Shown here piece by piece: positions 9,851 through 18,920 of a stretch of DNA of 64,000 nt. The DNA comes from Alcanivorax sp. Lineage in GTDB: Bacteria; Pseudomonadota; Gammaproteobacteria; Pseudomonadales; Alcanivoracaceae. A model generated the notes under the pieces. It ran no database searches. It was not told the DNA's origin and worked only from the letters and a program-made list of their open reading frames with translations. Positions within the stretch are counted from its first letter, which is position 1. Each line of letters opens with the position of its first letter. The position numbers and the translations under genes were made by a program. The stretch spans positions 124,001 to 188,000 of the forward strand of contig JAIUME010000002.1 in assembly GCA_022565695.1 (NCBI GenBank). The letters are read 5' to 3'.

Positions 9851-12043
9851 ATGCGCCCTCATAACAACGTGCTGCCCCGACGGGCCAAACGGCAGATGCC
9901 GGGTGCAGCGTCTCCTTTTGTGGCGGTCATGGTTGCTGCGACAAGCACCCTGGCCATCATGGGGCAGGCCCATGGGATGGAGCCGCTGGATGATGCCGCA
10001 CTGCAGGCTGTAGCGGGCCAGGATGGGTTGGTTGTTGCCATCAACGCAGAGCAGGGCATTAGTGCAGAGCAGGTGCGTTGGGAGACGGATGCCGGCATGA
10101 CGCTCGGTGATTATGGCGTGGGCGGTGCCAATGCGTCGGATTCCCTGGAAGCTTCCCTGATTCTTGATGGCGTGCACTGGGGCGGTATAGACAGCCAGGG
10201 CACCAGCGCGGCGCCACCAGCCCTGGCGGTCCGTGCGGAGCTGGATGTGGGGGTGATGCCCGGCGGCCCCGCATTGGGCGTGCGCGTGGATATAGATCGC
10301 GCCCGTCTGCTTATTGACGACGTGCGGCATGACGGCCTGGCCAGCGCCAGTTTTGGCAGTGTCGCCCTCGATAGCAGCCTCGATTTCGAGTTTGCCGGCA
10401 TGATAGACCATACACGTCAGGATGCCCGGCTACGCGTTGCTATCGAGGACGGGACCCTGTTCTATCGTCAGGGCGGTGCCGGCGCATCGGAACTGCTGCT
10501 GGACGATCTGGTTTTCCGGATGGACTTCGATCAGGGCACTGTCGGTATCGACGAAGAGGGCCTGATAGTCTCTGCCCCGCAATCCGAATTTGCGGTGTTT
10601 TTCGACCTCAAGCACCGTGCTGACCCCGGCGCTGACCCTCTTGATGCCTTCCGGCGGGACGATGCCCGCGGCATCCTCGGCTTCGGCTGGGAGGGCACGG
10701 TGGAAGACTTGCTGGTGCGCATCGGCACAGGGGGCGCCTGGTACAACGGCCATTACGATGACCCTGGCCAGCGCAGCGATGGCCTGCAAATACTCATGCA
10801 GCATGACCATGGCAGCGATTACGCCTGGGTCATTGGTGAAGCGGGCAGCCCCGGTATTGACGATGGCCAGGGTAACGTCTTTGCGGCACCGCGCACCCTG
10901 GTGCGGTTTGATAACTGGCAGCGGCTGGACGGCGCGCCACTGGGCAGCACTGGCACGCCATCATTCCGTTTGCCACTGACCATCGATGTACTCAACGCAG
11001 GGCAGGGCACAGGCGGCCTCTGCTTCGGCGCGGATGTATCGCCAGTGGGCGGGAGTTGCAGCGCAGGGGAACTGATCGAAGTGCCTGTGCGGGATGGTGC
11101 CCTGGCGGTGATGGTGCGTGATGCGTTCCTGCATGCCTACCCGACGCGGGTCTACGTGGACGTGGGGGGCGACTACACGCCTGGGGGACCGGTGGGGCCG
11201 GACGACGATATCTTCAACTGGGGGTTGATCACCACCCTCGGAGACATGGACGCCGATATCGTGCTGTATCCCGGCGCCGCAGATGGTGGCCGAGGGCTGC
11301 ATATGGATGCGGTGGTCACGGTGCAGTCCCATGGCAGCACGGCGCCCGGCTCAGGCGGCTGGCAGCAGAACACTCACCTCATGATCGCGGACACAGATCC
11401 GGCCGTGATGCGTGGCATCGGGCTGGTCAACGCCAATCTGTTGCTCAGTGTGGAGGCACTCTATCTGGATGTGACCACAGCAGGGATATCCCTGACGACG
11501 GATCAGGGCATGCGCCTGATGATCGATGGCCTGTTCGCCGGCGGGGATCTGGATAGCCTGGAACGCCCTGATTTGGTGGAGGCCTGGCGGCAGGTCATCA
11601 ACCTGGAGGCGCAAAGCTTCCGTCTGGATATCGCGCCCGGCGAGGAAGTGATGACAGTGGCTGACGGCACCCGCATCGGCAATACCTACCTTGCCTTTTC
11701 CGGGCACATACGCCTGGACGAAGGGGGCGGTACCTATATCTCCCTGGCGGAGCCGAACTATCCGGATGTGGATCTGCGACTGGCCAATATGCGCGGCGAT
11801 ATCGCCATCGATAGCGGTCGTCTGGATCTGCTCGCCAGGACGCAGGACCCATTTGATGAGGACGACCCGGTTGCCCGCCTGGTGATCAGCGCAGACCTGC
11901 TGCTCGGCCGCAGTGCGGGTTTGCCGAACATCGATGGCCGGGAAGCCGCGCTGAGTTCATCCCTTCAATTCGGTGGCACCCAGTTGATGGATATGGTCAT
12001 CCCCGGGGGCGGGCTCAACGTCAGCATCGGGCTGAGGAAGTAA
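9851..12043 (+). CDS. secreted protein D of set 1, large, unknown function
   Basis: Product of 730 residues from the ATG at 9851, 8 bp after gene C; a TTG at 9836 is an alternative. The signal region is arginine-rich (RRAKRQ) and hydrophobic, followed by MEPLDDAALQAVAGQDGLVV. The body alternates short beta-strand-like segments (I-D-R-A-R-L-L-I-D type) and reads like a long beta-solenoid or barrel-like surface protein; this is inference. D' at 22013 (minus strand) shares the 'RWE-D' start, FRLPLTID/LD, GG-CFG, and HAY-T- blocks. It is the last gene of the operon, before a small hairpin. Confidence 0.85.
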   Translation: MRPHNNVLPRRAKRQMPGAASPFVAVMVAATSTLAIMGQAHGMEPLDDAALQAVAGQDGLVVAINAEQGISAEQVRWETDAGMTLGDYGVGGANASDSLEASLILDGVHWGGIDSQGTSAAPPALAVRAELDVGVMPGGPALGVRVDIDRARLLIDDVRHDGLASASFGSVALDSSLDFEFAGMIDHTRQDARLRVAIEDGTLFYRQGGAGASELLLDDLVFRMDFDQGTVGIDEEGLIVSAPQSEFAVFFDLKHRADPGADPLDAFRRDDARGILGFGWEGTVEDLLVRIGTGGAWYNGHYDDPGQRSDGLQILMQHDHGSDYAWVIGEAGSPGIDDGQGNVFAAPRTLVRFDNWQRLDGAPLGSTGTPSFRLPLTIDVLNAGQGTGGLCFGADVSPVGGSCSAGELIEVPVRDGALAVMVRDAFLHAYPTRVYVDVGGDYTPGGPVGPDDDIFNWGLITTLGDMDADIVLYPGAADGGRGLHMDAVVTVQSHGSTAPGSGGWQQNTHLMIADTDPAVMRGIGLVNANLLLSVEALYLDVTTAGISLTTDQGMRLMIDGLFAGGDLDSLERPDLVEAWRQVINLEAQSFRLDIAPGEEVMTVADGTRIGNTYLAFSGHIRLDEGGGTYISLAEPNYPDVDLRLANMRGDIAIDSGRLDLLARTQDPFDEDDPVARLVISADLLLGRSAGLPNIDGREAALSSSLQFGGTQLMDMVIPGGGLNVSIGLRK

Positions 12044-12045
12044 AG

Positions 12046-12066
12046 TGTTACGTTGAGTAACATTTT
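12046..12066 (+). terminator. weak terminator after gene D
   Basis: Stem TGTTAC / GTAACA with a 5-base loop, followed by TTTTG. The stem is only 6 bp, so termination would be partial. The rest of the 264-bp gap to A' holds a consensus TTGACA at 12161-12166 but no convincing -10 box at the right distance. Confidence 0.5.
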
Positions 12067-12307
12067 GTAGCGGTCGATTCTGAGTGCAGGCCTTGAAAGG
12101 CCCGACCCAACGGTCAGATAAGGAGAAAAAAGGCCCACGGAATGCTCGTAACATATTGATTTGACATAGCCAAGTACATGCCTGTTGCCCCATTCGGTGC
12201 GCGCCTGTAGCCTGATCTCATAAAGAAGGTCGGGCAGTTTTTCGTGTTTGAGTCGCCCGGCCCAGAGAAATATGCCGTAGAACGACTACAAAAAACGAGG
12301 CATAACA

Positions 12308-13600
12308 GTGCGTATTCTTGGGTTTCCGGGGGCATCTCGCCGCTTTTTCATGACAGTTCTTTTCGGTGCTGCGCTGACGCCTGCGGCCGGTTTTGCCGTG
12401 CCTGGCGGCATGGTGGCGCTGGAAGACGAGGAAATGGCCGGGGTGTCTGGTGCTGGACTGGCTATTGCAGCACACAACTTCCATTTTCAGGCTGCCCCGA
12501 CCAGCTATATCTGGATCACCGGGCGCCAGCCGGATCCGGCTGCGATAGCGGCTGGCTGGAATCGAGGCGATTTATTTTACTATGGTACTGCATGGACTGG
12601 GGGGCAAACCGGTCCAGGCACGGGTACGACTTTTCATGAGCCCGGTGTGGCTGGCGGTTGCAATCAGAATGAGGCATTGCGCTGTCCGATAGGTGTATCG
12701 GGTGTGCCGAGCTTTGCATCTGTGCTGAATCCCTACGTGTTCAGAGTGTATGAATATCCAGGGGTGGATTATCAGGGCATGTACCGGCAGGGTAGCAATA
12801 TGCCCTCGGTTATGGAATTGATTGGCCCCAGCAAAACAGATCGGTGGCGCTGGAGCTTCTGGGGTGAAATCGAAGTTGGCCGTAGTGGTACATCGCTGGG
12901 AAATCCGGCAGATAATGGCAGTGGCCTCCTGCAGAGCCAGACCATCATTCATGGTAGCCCCACAACAACGGATGGCCGCCCTGCAGTAATCCGGTATCTC
13001 CGAACACAGCAAGGGAATGGAGGAAACCCTTCGGCAGATGGGTCATTCGGCATAATTTACGAAAGTGCCTTGTCAGGCGATTTTCGATTTTCTGTTGGTC
13101 AGAACTTCGGGAGCCCTGATGAGAAAGGGTGGGTCCCGCATTTCAATGATGCAGAAGGCTTTTACTTCCATAACGTTGATGCATTTATTCCAATTGGCCG
13201 CATGCATTATCAAACACTACAGCTGGAGCCGTCGGGCACAACTGGAGATTTCATCATAAGGTTGACGCCAATAGCGCCAACAGCCAGTCAGAATCAGAGC
13301 TCGCTGGCCTTTCAAATGATTTACAACGAGTTCTACTGTGGAAATATTGATGGCGCGGCATGCGCTACAACAACTGTAACCACGCCAGACGGAAACAATG
13401 TCGTTAAGATTCAGAACCCGAATGTCGAGACACAAGGTTATATTCGCTGGGGAGACTTTTCATCGAATTTCACTGCGCCTGATAATGGAATTTCCTTCAG
13501 AGACAGGGATAACAATGTAACCCGACATCTAGGCGTTTCACGCATCGAGGGGCTGAGGATTCAGTCGCTGACCTTGACAACGCAAGGGGCAGGATCATGA
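12308..13600 (+). CDS. secreted protein A' of set 2, unknown function
   Basis: Product of 430 residues starting at a GTG preceded by GAGG at 12296-12300. The signal peptide (RRFFMTVLFGAALTPAAGFA) is followed by the family motif MVALEDEEMAGVSGAGLAI. It aligns with protein A over most of its length (see that entry), including the PTSYIWITG / PTGYIEATG segment just after the motif. It contains paired cysteines. Its stop overlaps the B' start by ATGA. Codon use is more AT-rich in the second half than in set 1, which fits separate acquisition or divergence. Function unknown. Confidence 0.85.
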   Translation: MRILGFPGASRRFFMTVLFGAALTPAAGFAVPGGMVALEDEEMAGVSGAGLAIAAHNFHFQAAPTSYIWITGRQPDPAAIAAGWNRGDLFYYGTAWTGGQTGPGTGTTFHEPGVAGGCNQNEALRCPIGVSGVPSFASVLNPYVFRVYEYPGVDYQGMYRQGSNMPSVMELIGPSKTDRWRWSFWGEIEVGRSGTSLGNPADNGSGLLQSQTIIHGSPTTTDGRPAVIRYLRTQQGNGGNPSADGSFGIIYESALSGDFRFSVGQNFGSPDEKGWVPHFNDAEGFYFHNVDAFIPIGRMHYQTLQLEPSGTTGDFIIRLTPIAPTASQNQSSLAFQMIYNEFYCGNIDGAACATTTVTTPDGNNVVKIQNPNVETQGYIRWGDFSSNFTAPDNGISFRDRDNNVTRHLGVSRIEGLRIQSLTLTTQGAGS

Positions 13601-14325
13601 TCAGAGCAGTTATCCTGTTACTTGCTTTCTGGGTGGCTCAGGCATCTTTCCCTGCTTACTCTATGCAGCCTCTTGATGATACTGATATGGCTGGCATTAC
13701 GGGCTATGAAGGTGTGGCGTTGGCTCTGGAGCTGCGCGTGAATATGAGCGAGAGCGGTGTCCCGCTTGGCATGGCTGGCGCGGCCTCAGAGTATGGAACA
13801 AGTTGCATTGGTATTAATAACCCTTGCCGTTGGGCACTCTCTTTCGCAAATCGTGACAACGTTTGGCTGGTTTTCAATGGGTGGTCTCTAGCTTTGCGTG
13901 TGAATGATATATTTCTTGATGTGGTCCCAGAGCTCACACCATTGAGCGTTCCTGGCTTTAATCTGGCAATGGCGGATGATCGAGTTCCATCAGATAACAG
14001 GTTTTTCAACGTGAACGGGGAGTGCATGTTGGCCAACTGCAGTGTTGTGTCAGATATTCCGACCTCAATACAGGGAATGCCTGCAATGAAGTTGTCAACG
14101 CCAGCAACAACATTGGCTTATGACTCGAGTACTAATACGAGTTCGGGATTCACCAATACTCAGGTTTCACTCTATCTGGATGGCGTGGCTGCAATAACCG
14201 CGCCAGATGGTTACTCAGCTCCTGTTCCCGGTACATTTATGGGAGCGCAGATCGGCGACATTCAGGCGGGCAACAATTTTGCTGGATGGGCATTTCAGGG
14301 AGATGTCTATGTTTTCGGCTATTAA
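13597..14325 (+). CDS. secreted protein B' of set 2, unknown function
   Basis: Product of 242 residues. A short signal peptide (MIRAVILLLAFWVAQASFPAYS) is followed by MQPLDDTDMAGITGYEGVAL. Four cysteines in two close pairs (TSCIG-NNPCRW and GECMLANCS) distinguish it from B. The C-terminal IGDIQAGNN to VFGY segment matches B. It overlaps A' upstream (ATGA) and C' downstream by 17 bp, so the order A'-B'-C' is translationally coupled like A-B-C. Function unknown. Confidence 0.83.
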   Translation: MIRAVILLLAFWVAQASFPAYSMQPLDDTDMAGITGYEGVALALELRVNMSESGVPLGMAGAASEYGTSCIGINNPCRWALSFANRDNVWLVFNGWSLALRVNDIFLDVVPELTPLSVPGFNLAMADDRVPSDNRFFNVNGECMLANCSVVSDIPTSIQGMPAMKLSTPATTLAYDSSTNTSSGFTNTQVSLYLDGVAAITAPDGYSAPVPGTFMGAQIGDIQAGNNFAGWAFQGDVYVFGY

Positions 14326-15667
14326 GAAAATGTCGGTACGGCTGAGGCTGCCCTGCTTTTGTTTTGCGTTGCTTTCTCCGGTCTTTGGTTATGCATTTGT
14401 ATCAGATATTAGCCCTTCACCAGGGCTAAAACCCCTGAATGATGAGGAGATGTCAAGTGTAGTAGGGCAGGCGCTTATTGTCTCTAACAAGATCCAGGGC
14501 AATGGCGGTTCGAATGGCACAGCAGGGTTGACATTCTATAGTGCGGGTATTGATGCCGAGCTACGGATGAACCTCAATATTGATTTGCTGGAGCTTGGTC
14601 GTACTGGCGGTACGCCGGGAATGGCAGACGGTCATGTTGATATCCTTGCTGAGCATGTGATGTTCGGGTGTACGGCAGACGCTAGCAATAACTGCGTTGA
14701 CTCAAGTATAGCGACTCAGCTGCGTGATTTTATTTTTGATCGACCTTTCTTTCAGTTTGCTATTGAAAATGATGATCAACCTGCGTTCCGCCGGGTTGTC
14801 GGGCTTCGTTTAGGGGCTGAGCATGCGGAAGGGCCACTGAGTATCGGTGAATTCAAGGTATTTAGTGGCTATCTGAATGCCACGGCGAACTTCACTATGG
14901 AAGAGCAGGGGCGAGGATCCAACCCGCAGGATGTGGCGGTGACGTGCGGCCTGTCAACTGCGCCTTGTGTAGGTAATCATAACCACAATACCGGCGTGAA
15001 TGCCTTTGGTCTCGATGGCGTCCGCTCATTGGGCCTCAATAACGATCAGGCATGCTTTCTTGGTATCTGCGCAGCGTTCAGGACCCTCACCGTCAGCTTT
15101 GGAACCGTTCAGCGGCAGAATCGCCCTGTTGTGGCGGCCGGCTCCAGGCTAACTCAGGCCAGTGTATTCAACGCAAATCTGAATAGTGCTGTAGACCAGA
15201 TGGTCGGCTCGCTTCGCGTAGAGAGGTCTGACGGGATTCTGTCTTCTGGCCTCATAAATGCGCTCTTGCCGATAATTAGTGGTCAGGCAAGCAACAGTAT
15301 CAAAGGTCAGCTCTACAATGCATTCGGGTTGAATGCAACGCATGGAAACTGGAACAATACCGCAGCGCAAAGAAATGCTCTCGAGAATCACGTAATACCC
15401 TACAATATCAATAACCTGCACAGGGTAGAGGTTGACTCGCCGTTGTTCGGGCTCTCGTTCCAGGAGAGAGAGGTGCGATATCCCGGATACGTACAGGCTG
15501 TTCCCGCCGGTTGGGGGATGTATCTGCCGGATGCCTTTACGCTAGACGTCTCTCACCCCGCAGCGATCTTCGTGCAGAATATCGTGTCAGGTCAGGCTGC
15601 GGCCGGTAATATCATTGCCCTTGATCCAGTATTTGATAACTGTTGGGGCGCTGCTACGTTCTGTTAA
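14309..15667 (+). CDS. secreted protein C' of set 2, unknown function
   Basis: Product of 452 residues. I chose the ATG at 14309 because AGGGAG (14296-14302) lies at good spacing; ATGs at 14303 and 14330 and a longer frame from 14207 are alternatives. Signal peptide (KKMSVRLRLPCFCFALLSPVFG) then the motif LKPLNDEEMSSVVGQALIV. It is a longer homologue of C, with the same LNIDLLELG, PLSIGEF and terminal NCWGAATFC. An inserted segment of about 80 residues (rich in Asn and Ala) accounts for the extra length. Only 2 bp separate its stop from the next gene. Confidence 0.83.
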   Translation: MFSAIKKMSVRLRLPCFCFALLSPVFGYAFVSDISPSPGLKPLNDEEMSSVVGQALIVSNKIQGNGGSNGTAGLTFYSAGIDAELRMNLNIDLLELGRTGGTPGMADGHVDILAEHVMFGCTADASNNCVDSSIATQLRDFIFDRPFFQFAIENDDQPAFRRVVGLRLGAEHAEGPLSIGEFKVFSGYLNATANFTMEEQGRGSNPQDVAVTCGLSTAPCVGNHNHNTGVNAFGLDGVRSLGLNNDQACFLGICAAFRTLTVSFGTVQRQNRPVVAAGSRLTQASVFNANLNSAVDQMVGSLRVERSDGILSSGLINALLPIISGQASNSIKGQLYNAFGLNATHGNWNNTAAQRNALENHVIPYNINNLHRVEVDSPLFGLSFQEREVRYPGYVQAVPAGWGMYLPDAFTLDVSHPAAIFVQNIVSGQAAAGNIIALDPVFDNCWGAATFC

Positions 15668-15669
15668 CC

Positions 15670-17262
15670 ATGAGAATTCTGCAAGGTATTGGTACTTCAA
15701 GAGGAGGGCTGGCAGTAGCCCTTTTCCTGGTATTGCTACCGCTTTATGTGGGGCTGGCCTACCTCTCTCGTGGCGGCGATGTCTGGTGGCATATAGATTT
15801 TGTCTCCGGCGGCAATGTGTTGTGGGGGGATGATGCCTATCGATACTACCTGGCAAGTCTGGCATTCTCTTCGTCTGACATATACTTCTTCAGTTTCGCA
15901 CTCCCGTTGGCGGTTTTCATGGACGGTGTCCTGGTCGCGCTATTTCATGACCAGTACCCGATAAGGGTTGTAAAAGCGGCTCTTCTGGCCGGCTCAGCGG
16001 TGCTTAGCTACCTTTCATGTTGCAGAGTGACAAGCCGAAAATATGCTCTGGTGTGCTGTCTGGCAGTTTATACGTTTCCACTTTATATCTTTGTTGGTAT
16101 CAGTTTTTACGGTGAGGCATGGTTCATTATCCTTTTCTCTCTGGCTCTGTTTCTTTACTTTAAAGAGCGAATTCTATGGGCGGCTCTGGTTATTTCCATT
16201 CTGCCGCTATTCAGGATAGAGGGGCTCTTCGTGCTGATCGCCTTTTCAGTGGTGGTTATTCTCAGGCATGATGTCAAAAGTTTTCTGCTTCTCTATACAC
16301 CAGGCGGAATATATTTTGTTTTTATCATGTTGATGGGGCCGGGTCTTGTCGAGTTTATAAGCTGGCGTTCGCCGATGAACGACGTTTACGATGCTGCGGA
16401 TGTCTGGTACCAGTTCAGTGGCGCCCGATTTCTTGGAACAATGAATCTTTTTCTATTTGTTCCTTTCGTTATCGGCTTTATGATTCTAGCCCGTCATCGA
16501 TGGGTTATGCTGTCTGTCTTGGCTATTGTTTCTTTCTTTTCGATCCTTCCTTATTTGGGGAAAGCAAGCTTTGAGCCTCGTTATCTTGTTATGGCAATGC
16601 CTGCGTTGCCGATAGGTCTTGCGGCGTTTATCCAGTACATAAAGGGGGAGGGGGCTCACTGGCTTGTAAAGCCAGTATCTAGCTACGTCACATTTTTCGT
16701 TTTCCTTTCGATATTCATCTTTAATGCTAAAAGTGTCCATGTAGTAGATGATTTTGTATCTCACGTATTAAGCCACGGTAGCATTCCGGAAGAGGTGAAA
16801 AAGCAGCCTTTGGCCATGAGCACTTACTTTGTAGGCATGCCTCGCGAGGAGATTGAAAGCTATCAGGAATTGTCCGGCGCCATTCAAGCGGCAATTAAAG
16901 AGCATAAAGAAATAAAGACCCTTATTGTAAGCAATTTCCTTGTTTACTATTTTCTTGACCTGTCAAGTGTGCCTGATGATGTGATGCCGGTATTCGCAAT
17001 TTTCGGTCGAGGGCGGCTTGATCCTATATTGGGCCCTTCATTGTCAGCGGGCTACTTCCATAGACCGCCATACTTCTCGTACTTTTCGCTGTCGTATCCT
17101 TATCATGGAGACGACCTTATCCTGTATGTGGATCACTTACCGATAGAGGGATACCCTCTACGCTGGAGCGTGGCCGGGCATCACATAGCCATTGTGGCCG
17201 GGGAGAAGCTAACAGCTGATCAGGTTGAAAATTGGCGCATGCGCCCTTTCGTTGGCATGTGA
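15670..17262 (+). CDS. polytopic membrane protein, GT-C-like glycosyltransferase
   Basis: Product of 530 residues with about ten hydrophobic segments spread over the first 400 residues and a soluble C-terminal tail. The first external loop carries acidic pairs (GGDVWWHIDF and GDDAYRYY). The latter resembles the DDAY motif in the first periplasmic loop of GT-C transferases, which use polyprenyl-phosphate sugars. This is a fold-level guess; a specific substrate cannot be named. It follows C' by 2 bp and is notably AT-rich (25 G/C in the 60 bases 16141-16200). It may glycosylate a lipid or a secreted protein encoded nearby. Confidence 0.6.
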   Translation: MRILQGIGTSRGGLAVALFLVLLPLYVGLAYLSRGGDVWWHIDFVSGGNVLWGDDAYRYYLASLAFSSSDIYFFSFALPLAVFMDGVLVALFHDQYPIRVVKAALLAGSAVLSYLSCCRVTSRKYALVCCLAVYTFPLYIFVGISFYGEAWFIILFSLALFLYFKERILWAALVISILPLFRIEGLFVLIAFSVVVILRHDVKSFLLLYTPGGIYFVFIMLMGPGLVEFISWRSPMNDVYDAADVWYQFSGARFLGTMNLFLFVPFVIGFMILARHRWVMLSVLAIVSFFSILPYLGKASFEPRYLVMAMPALPIGLAAFIQYIKGEGAHWLVKPVSSYVTFFVFLSIFIFNAKSVHVVDDFVSHVLSHGSIPEEVKKQPLAMSTYFVGMPREEIESYQELSGAIQAAIKEHKEIKTLIVSNFLVYYFLDLSSVPDDVMPVFAIFGRGRLDPILGPSLSAGYFHRPPYFSYFSLSYPYHGDDLILYVDHLPIEGYPLRWSVAGHHIAIVAGEKLTADQVENWRMRPFVGM

Positions 17263-17338
17263 TGTTGTTCGCCGGTGCCATTATGGTATGTTGTGGTGTA
17301 AGCGCGTTGTCTGTTGTTCCGGCTGGAGTAAGCCGCCG

Positions 17339-17968
17339 ATGTATACCGTTCCGAAAAGTACCGTTCCGAAAAGCTATATTCAGCTGATGCGCTTTCTTTT
17401 CTCTGGAAGTGGAGTTTGGGCCATCATGGCTGTGGCAGTACTTGCCATAGCAGGTAAAACGCTCTGGGGGGCATGGAGCGCGCTGGATGCTATTGTACTC
17501 TTGTTTTTTTTCATATTCAGGGGGGTGATCGAGTGGGTTATTCACTCATGGCTTTATCATGCCAATCGTATCCCTGTGATCAGTATCAGTCTCAAGACGG
17601 AGACTCATCGCCAGCATATATACCATCACGAAAATCCCTCTGATCTTTCACATCTCCTTATTACGTTCAAAGGAGTTCTTGTTCTTGGTGCCGTTTTCTT
17701 TTTGGGGCCTCTAATTTTGACACGGAGCCTGGACTTCTCCGCAACCGTGGTGCTTTCCTTCATGCTGGTGGGTTTGACCATAGAGAGCCTCCATCTGGTA
17801 TGCCATTCAGATATTGCTCACACCACCCGAGTAATGAAACGCCTAGTGTGGCTGCATCGGTATCACCATGAAGTTGATGGCAAGAATTTCTATGGCGTTA
17901 GCTCGTCGTTCGGAGATCGTATTTTTGGCACATATCCATCCGTAAATGAAGGGAAAAATGCGCGCTGA
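17339..17968 (+). CDS. fatty acid hydroxylase / sterol desaturase superfamily membrane protein
   Basis: Product of 209 residues from the ATG at 17339 (GGAG 10 bp upstream); a frame from a TTG at 17225 would overlap the previous gene. The histidine clusters of this diiron membrane family are present: His69 and His74 in EWVIHSWLYH, His90/93/96/97 in THRQHIYHH, then a CHSDIAH segment and WLHRYHHEV. Four hydrophobic segments surround them. Members hydroxylate or desaturate fatty acyl chains, sterols or carotenoids. The next gene overlaps its end. The N-terminus contains a tandem duplication (TVPKS twice). Confidence 0.8.
   Translation: MYTVPKSTVPKSYIQLMRFLFSGSGVWAIMAVAVLAIAGKTLWGAWSALDAIVLLFFFIFRGVIEWVIHSWLYHANRIPVISISLKTETHRQHIYHHENPSDLSHLLITFKGVLVLGAVFFLGPLILTRSLDFSATVVLSFMLVGLTIESLHLVCHSDIAHTTRVMKRLVWLHRYHHEVDGKNFYGVSSSFGDRIFGTYPSVNEGKNAR
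17344..17373 (+). repeat. in-frame 15-bp tandem duplication
   Basis: TACCGTTCCGAAAAG occurs twice in direct succession (17344-17358 and 17359-17373) and encodes the repeated pentapeptide TVPKS at the start of the hydroxylase-like protein. It is probably a recent replication slippage. Confidence 0.9.
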
Positions 17969-18920
17969 ACGTATCGAATCAAATGATCTACTGGCTATGG
18001 ATCTCAGCGCACTGCTGATGGATCATCCTCTGTATGGATTTCCGGAACTGCATGTTGAAGACATTGCCTCGATATGTCGTGCGGATCTGATCCGACTTGT
18101 CGCAGCGGGTGCTCATTGCTTTGCTGTAAGAGACGGCGGTGGGGCTGTTCAGGGCGTCGCATGTATCTTTAGTATGGAATGGGACACCCAGCACTTTTCC
18201 ATGCCGATGTACAGAGTGCAGATCGTCACGGACCGCGATATCTCGAGTTCGGCAGTTGCCGCAATGCTCCGAGCGATTCTTGAGGCATCATGCCTGCGAT
18301 GCGGCGGGCATGTCTCGGCGGAGGTGAATGTCGATAACTACACAGTTCTTAATGTACTCTTGGAGGCAGGGTTCGAGATCCTGGATTTCCGGAGAACCTA
18401 CGTAACGAACAGAATGAGAGCTGATGTTGACTTCGTTCGAATGAGGAGCCGCGTTCGACCTTACCAAGTCAGCGATTACGAAGCAGTGATGTCTATCGTG
18501 AGGAATACTGATTTCCCTAGCCGCTTTGGGCGTGATTCAGCACTTGATCAGGGGCTGGTCAAAACAATGTATACGAGCTGGTTTGATGGCTTGTTGTCCG
18601 GCACGGGGAAGACCTCGAGCGTCATGGTCTATGAAAGGGCGGGCGAAATCATCGCCTGTGGCGGGATTGGTGAAAAGGATTTTTCCTACGCGGGAGTTGC
18701 CCGGAAAATGAGAACCAATAGCCTCTATACGAGCAAAAAGGGCGCTGTAGGGGCGTATGCGCCCGTACTTTACCAGCTCATTATCGAAGCGTTGCAGACG
18801 CATGATATGGTTGAAACCACTGCCTCACTGAACAATAGGACGGTCTGTCGTATTATCGAAGGATTCAGATCATATAAAAGTGCATCAAGCTCATGCTCCC
18901 TGAGGCTTCTCGTACGATGA
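17958..18920 (+). CDS. GNAT acetyltransferase, WecD-like
   Basis: Product of 320 residues from the ATG at 17958 (AAGGGA just before it); the ATG at 17946 is an alternative. The N-terminal half has the 'WDTQHFSMPMYRV' type segment seen in WecD/RffC-like acetyltransferases (D-S-x-F-F-G-x-x) and a 'LLEAGFEILDFRRTYV' strand-helix typical of GNAT domains. The C-terminal half looks like a second, divergent GNAT-like domain ending ASLNNRTVCRIIEGFRSYKS. It may N-acetylate an amino sugar. It overlaps the hydroxylase gene at its start and the desaturase gene by ATGA at its end. Confidence 0.65.
   Translation: MRAERIESNDLLAMDLSALLMDHPLYGFPELHVEDIASICRADLIRLVAAGAHCFAVRDGGGAVQGVACIFSMEWDTQHFSMPMYRVQIVTDRDISSSAVAAMLRAILEASCLRCGGHVSAEVNVDNYTVLNVLLEAGFEILDFRRTYVTNRMRADVDFVRMRSRVRPYQVSDYEAVMSIVRNTDFPSRFGRDSALDQGLVKTMYTSWFDGLLSGTGKTSSVMVYERAGEIIACGGIGEKDFSYAGVARKMRTNSLYTSKKGAVGAYAPVLYQLIIEALQTHDMVETTASLNNRTVCRIIEGFRSYKSASSSCSLRLLVR

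Noticed and set aside
12161-12166. A consensus TTGACA as a promoter for set 2
   Set aside because: No acceptable -10 box lies 16-18 bp further on.
13597-15667. B' and C' as recent copies of B and C
   Set aside because: The proteins differ too much and the base composition differs, so a recent tandem duplication is unlikely; an old duplication or a separate acquisition fits better.
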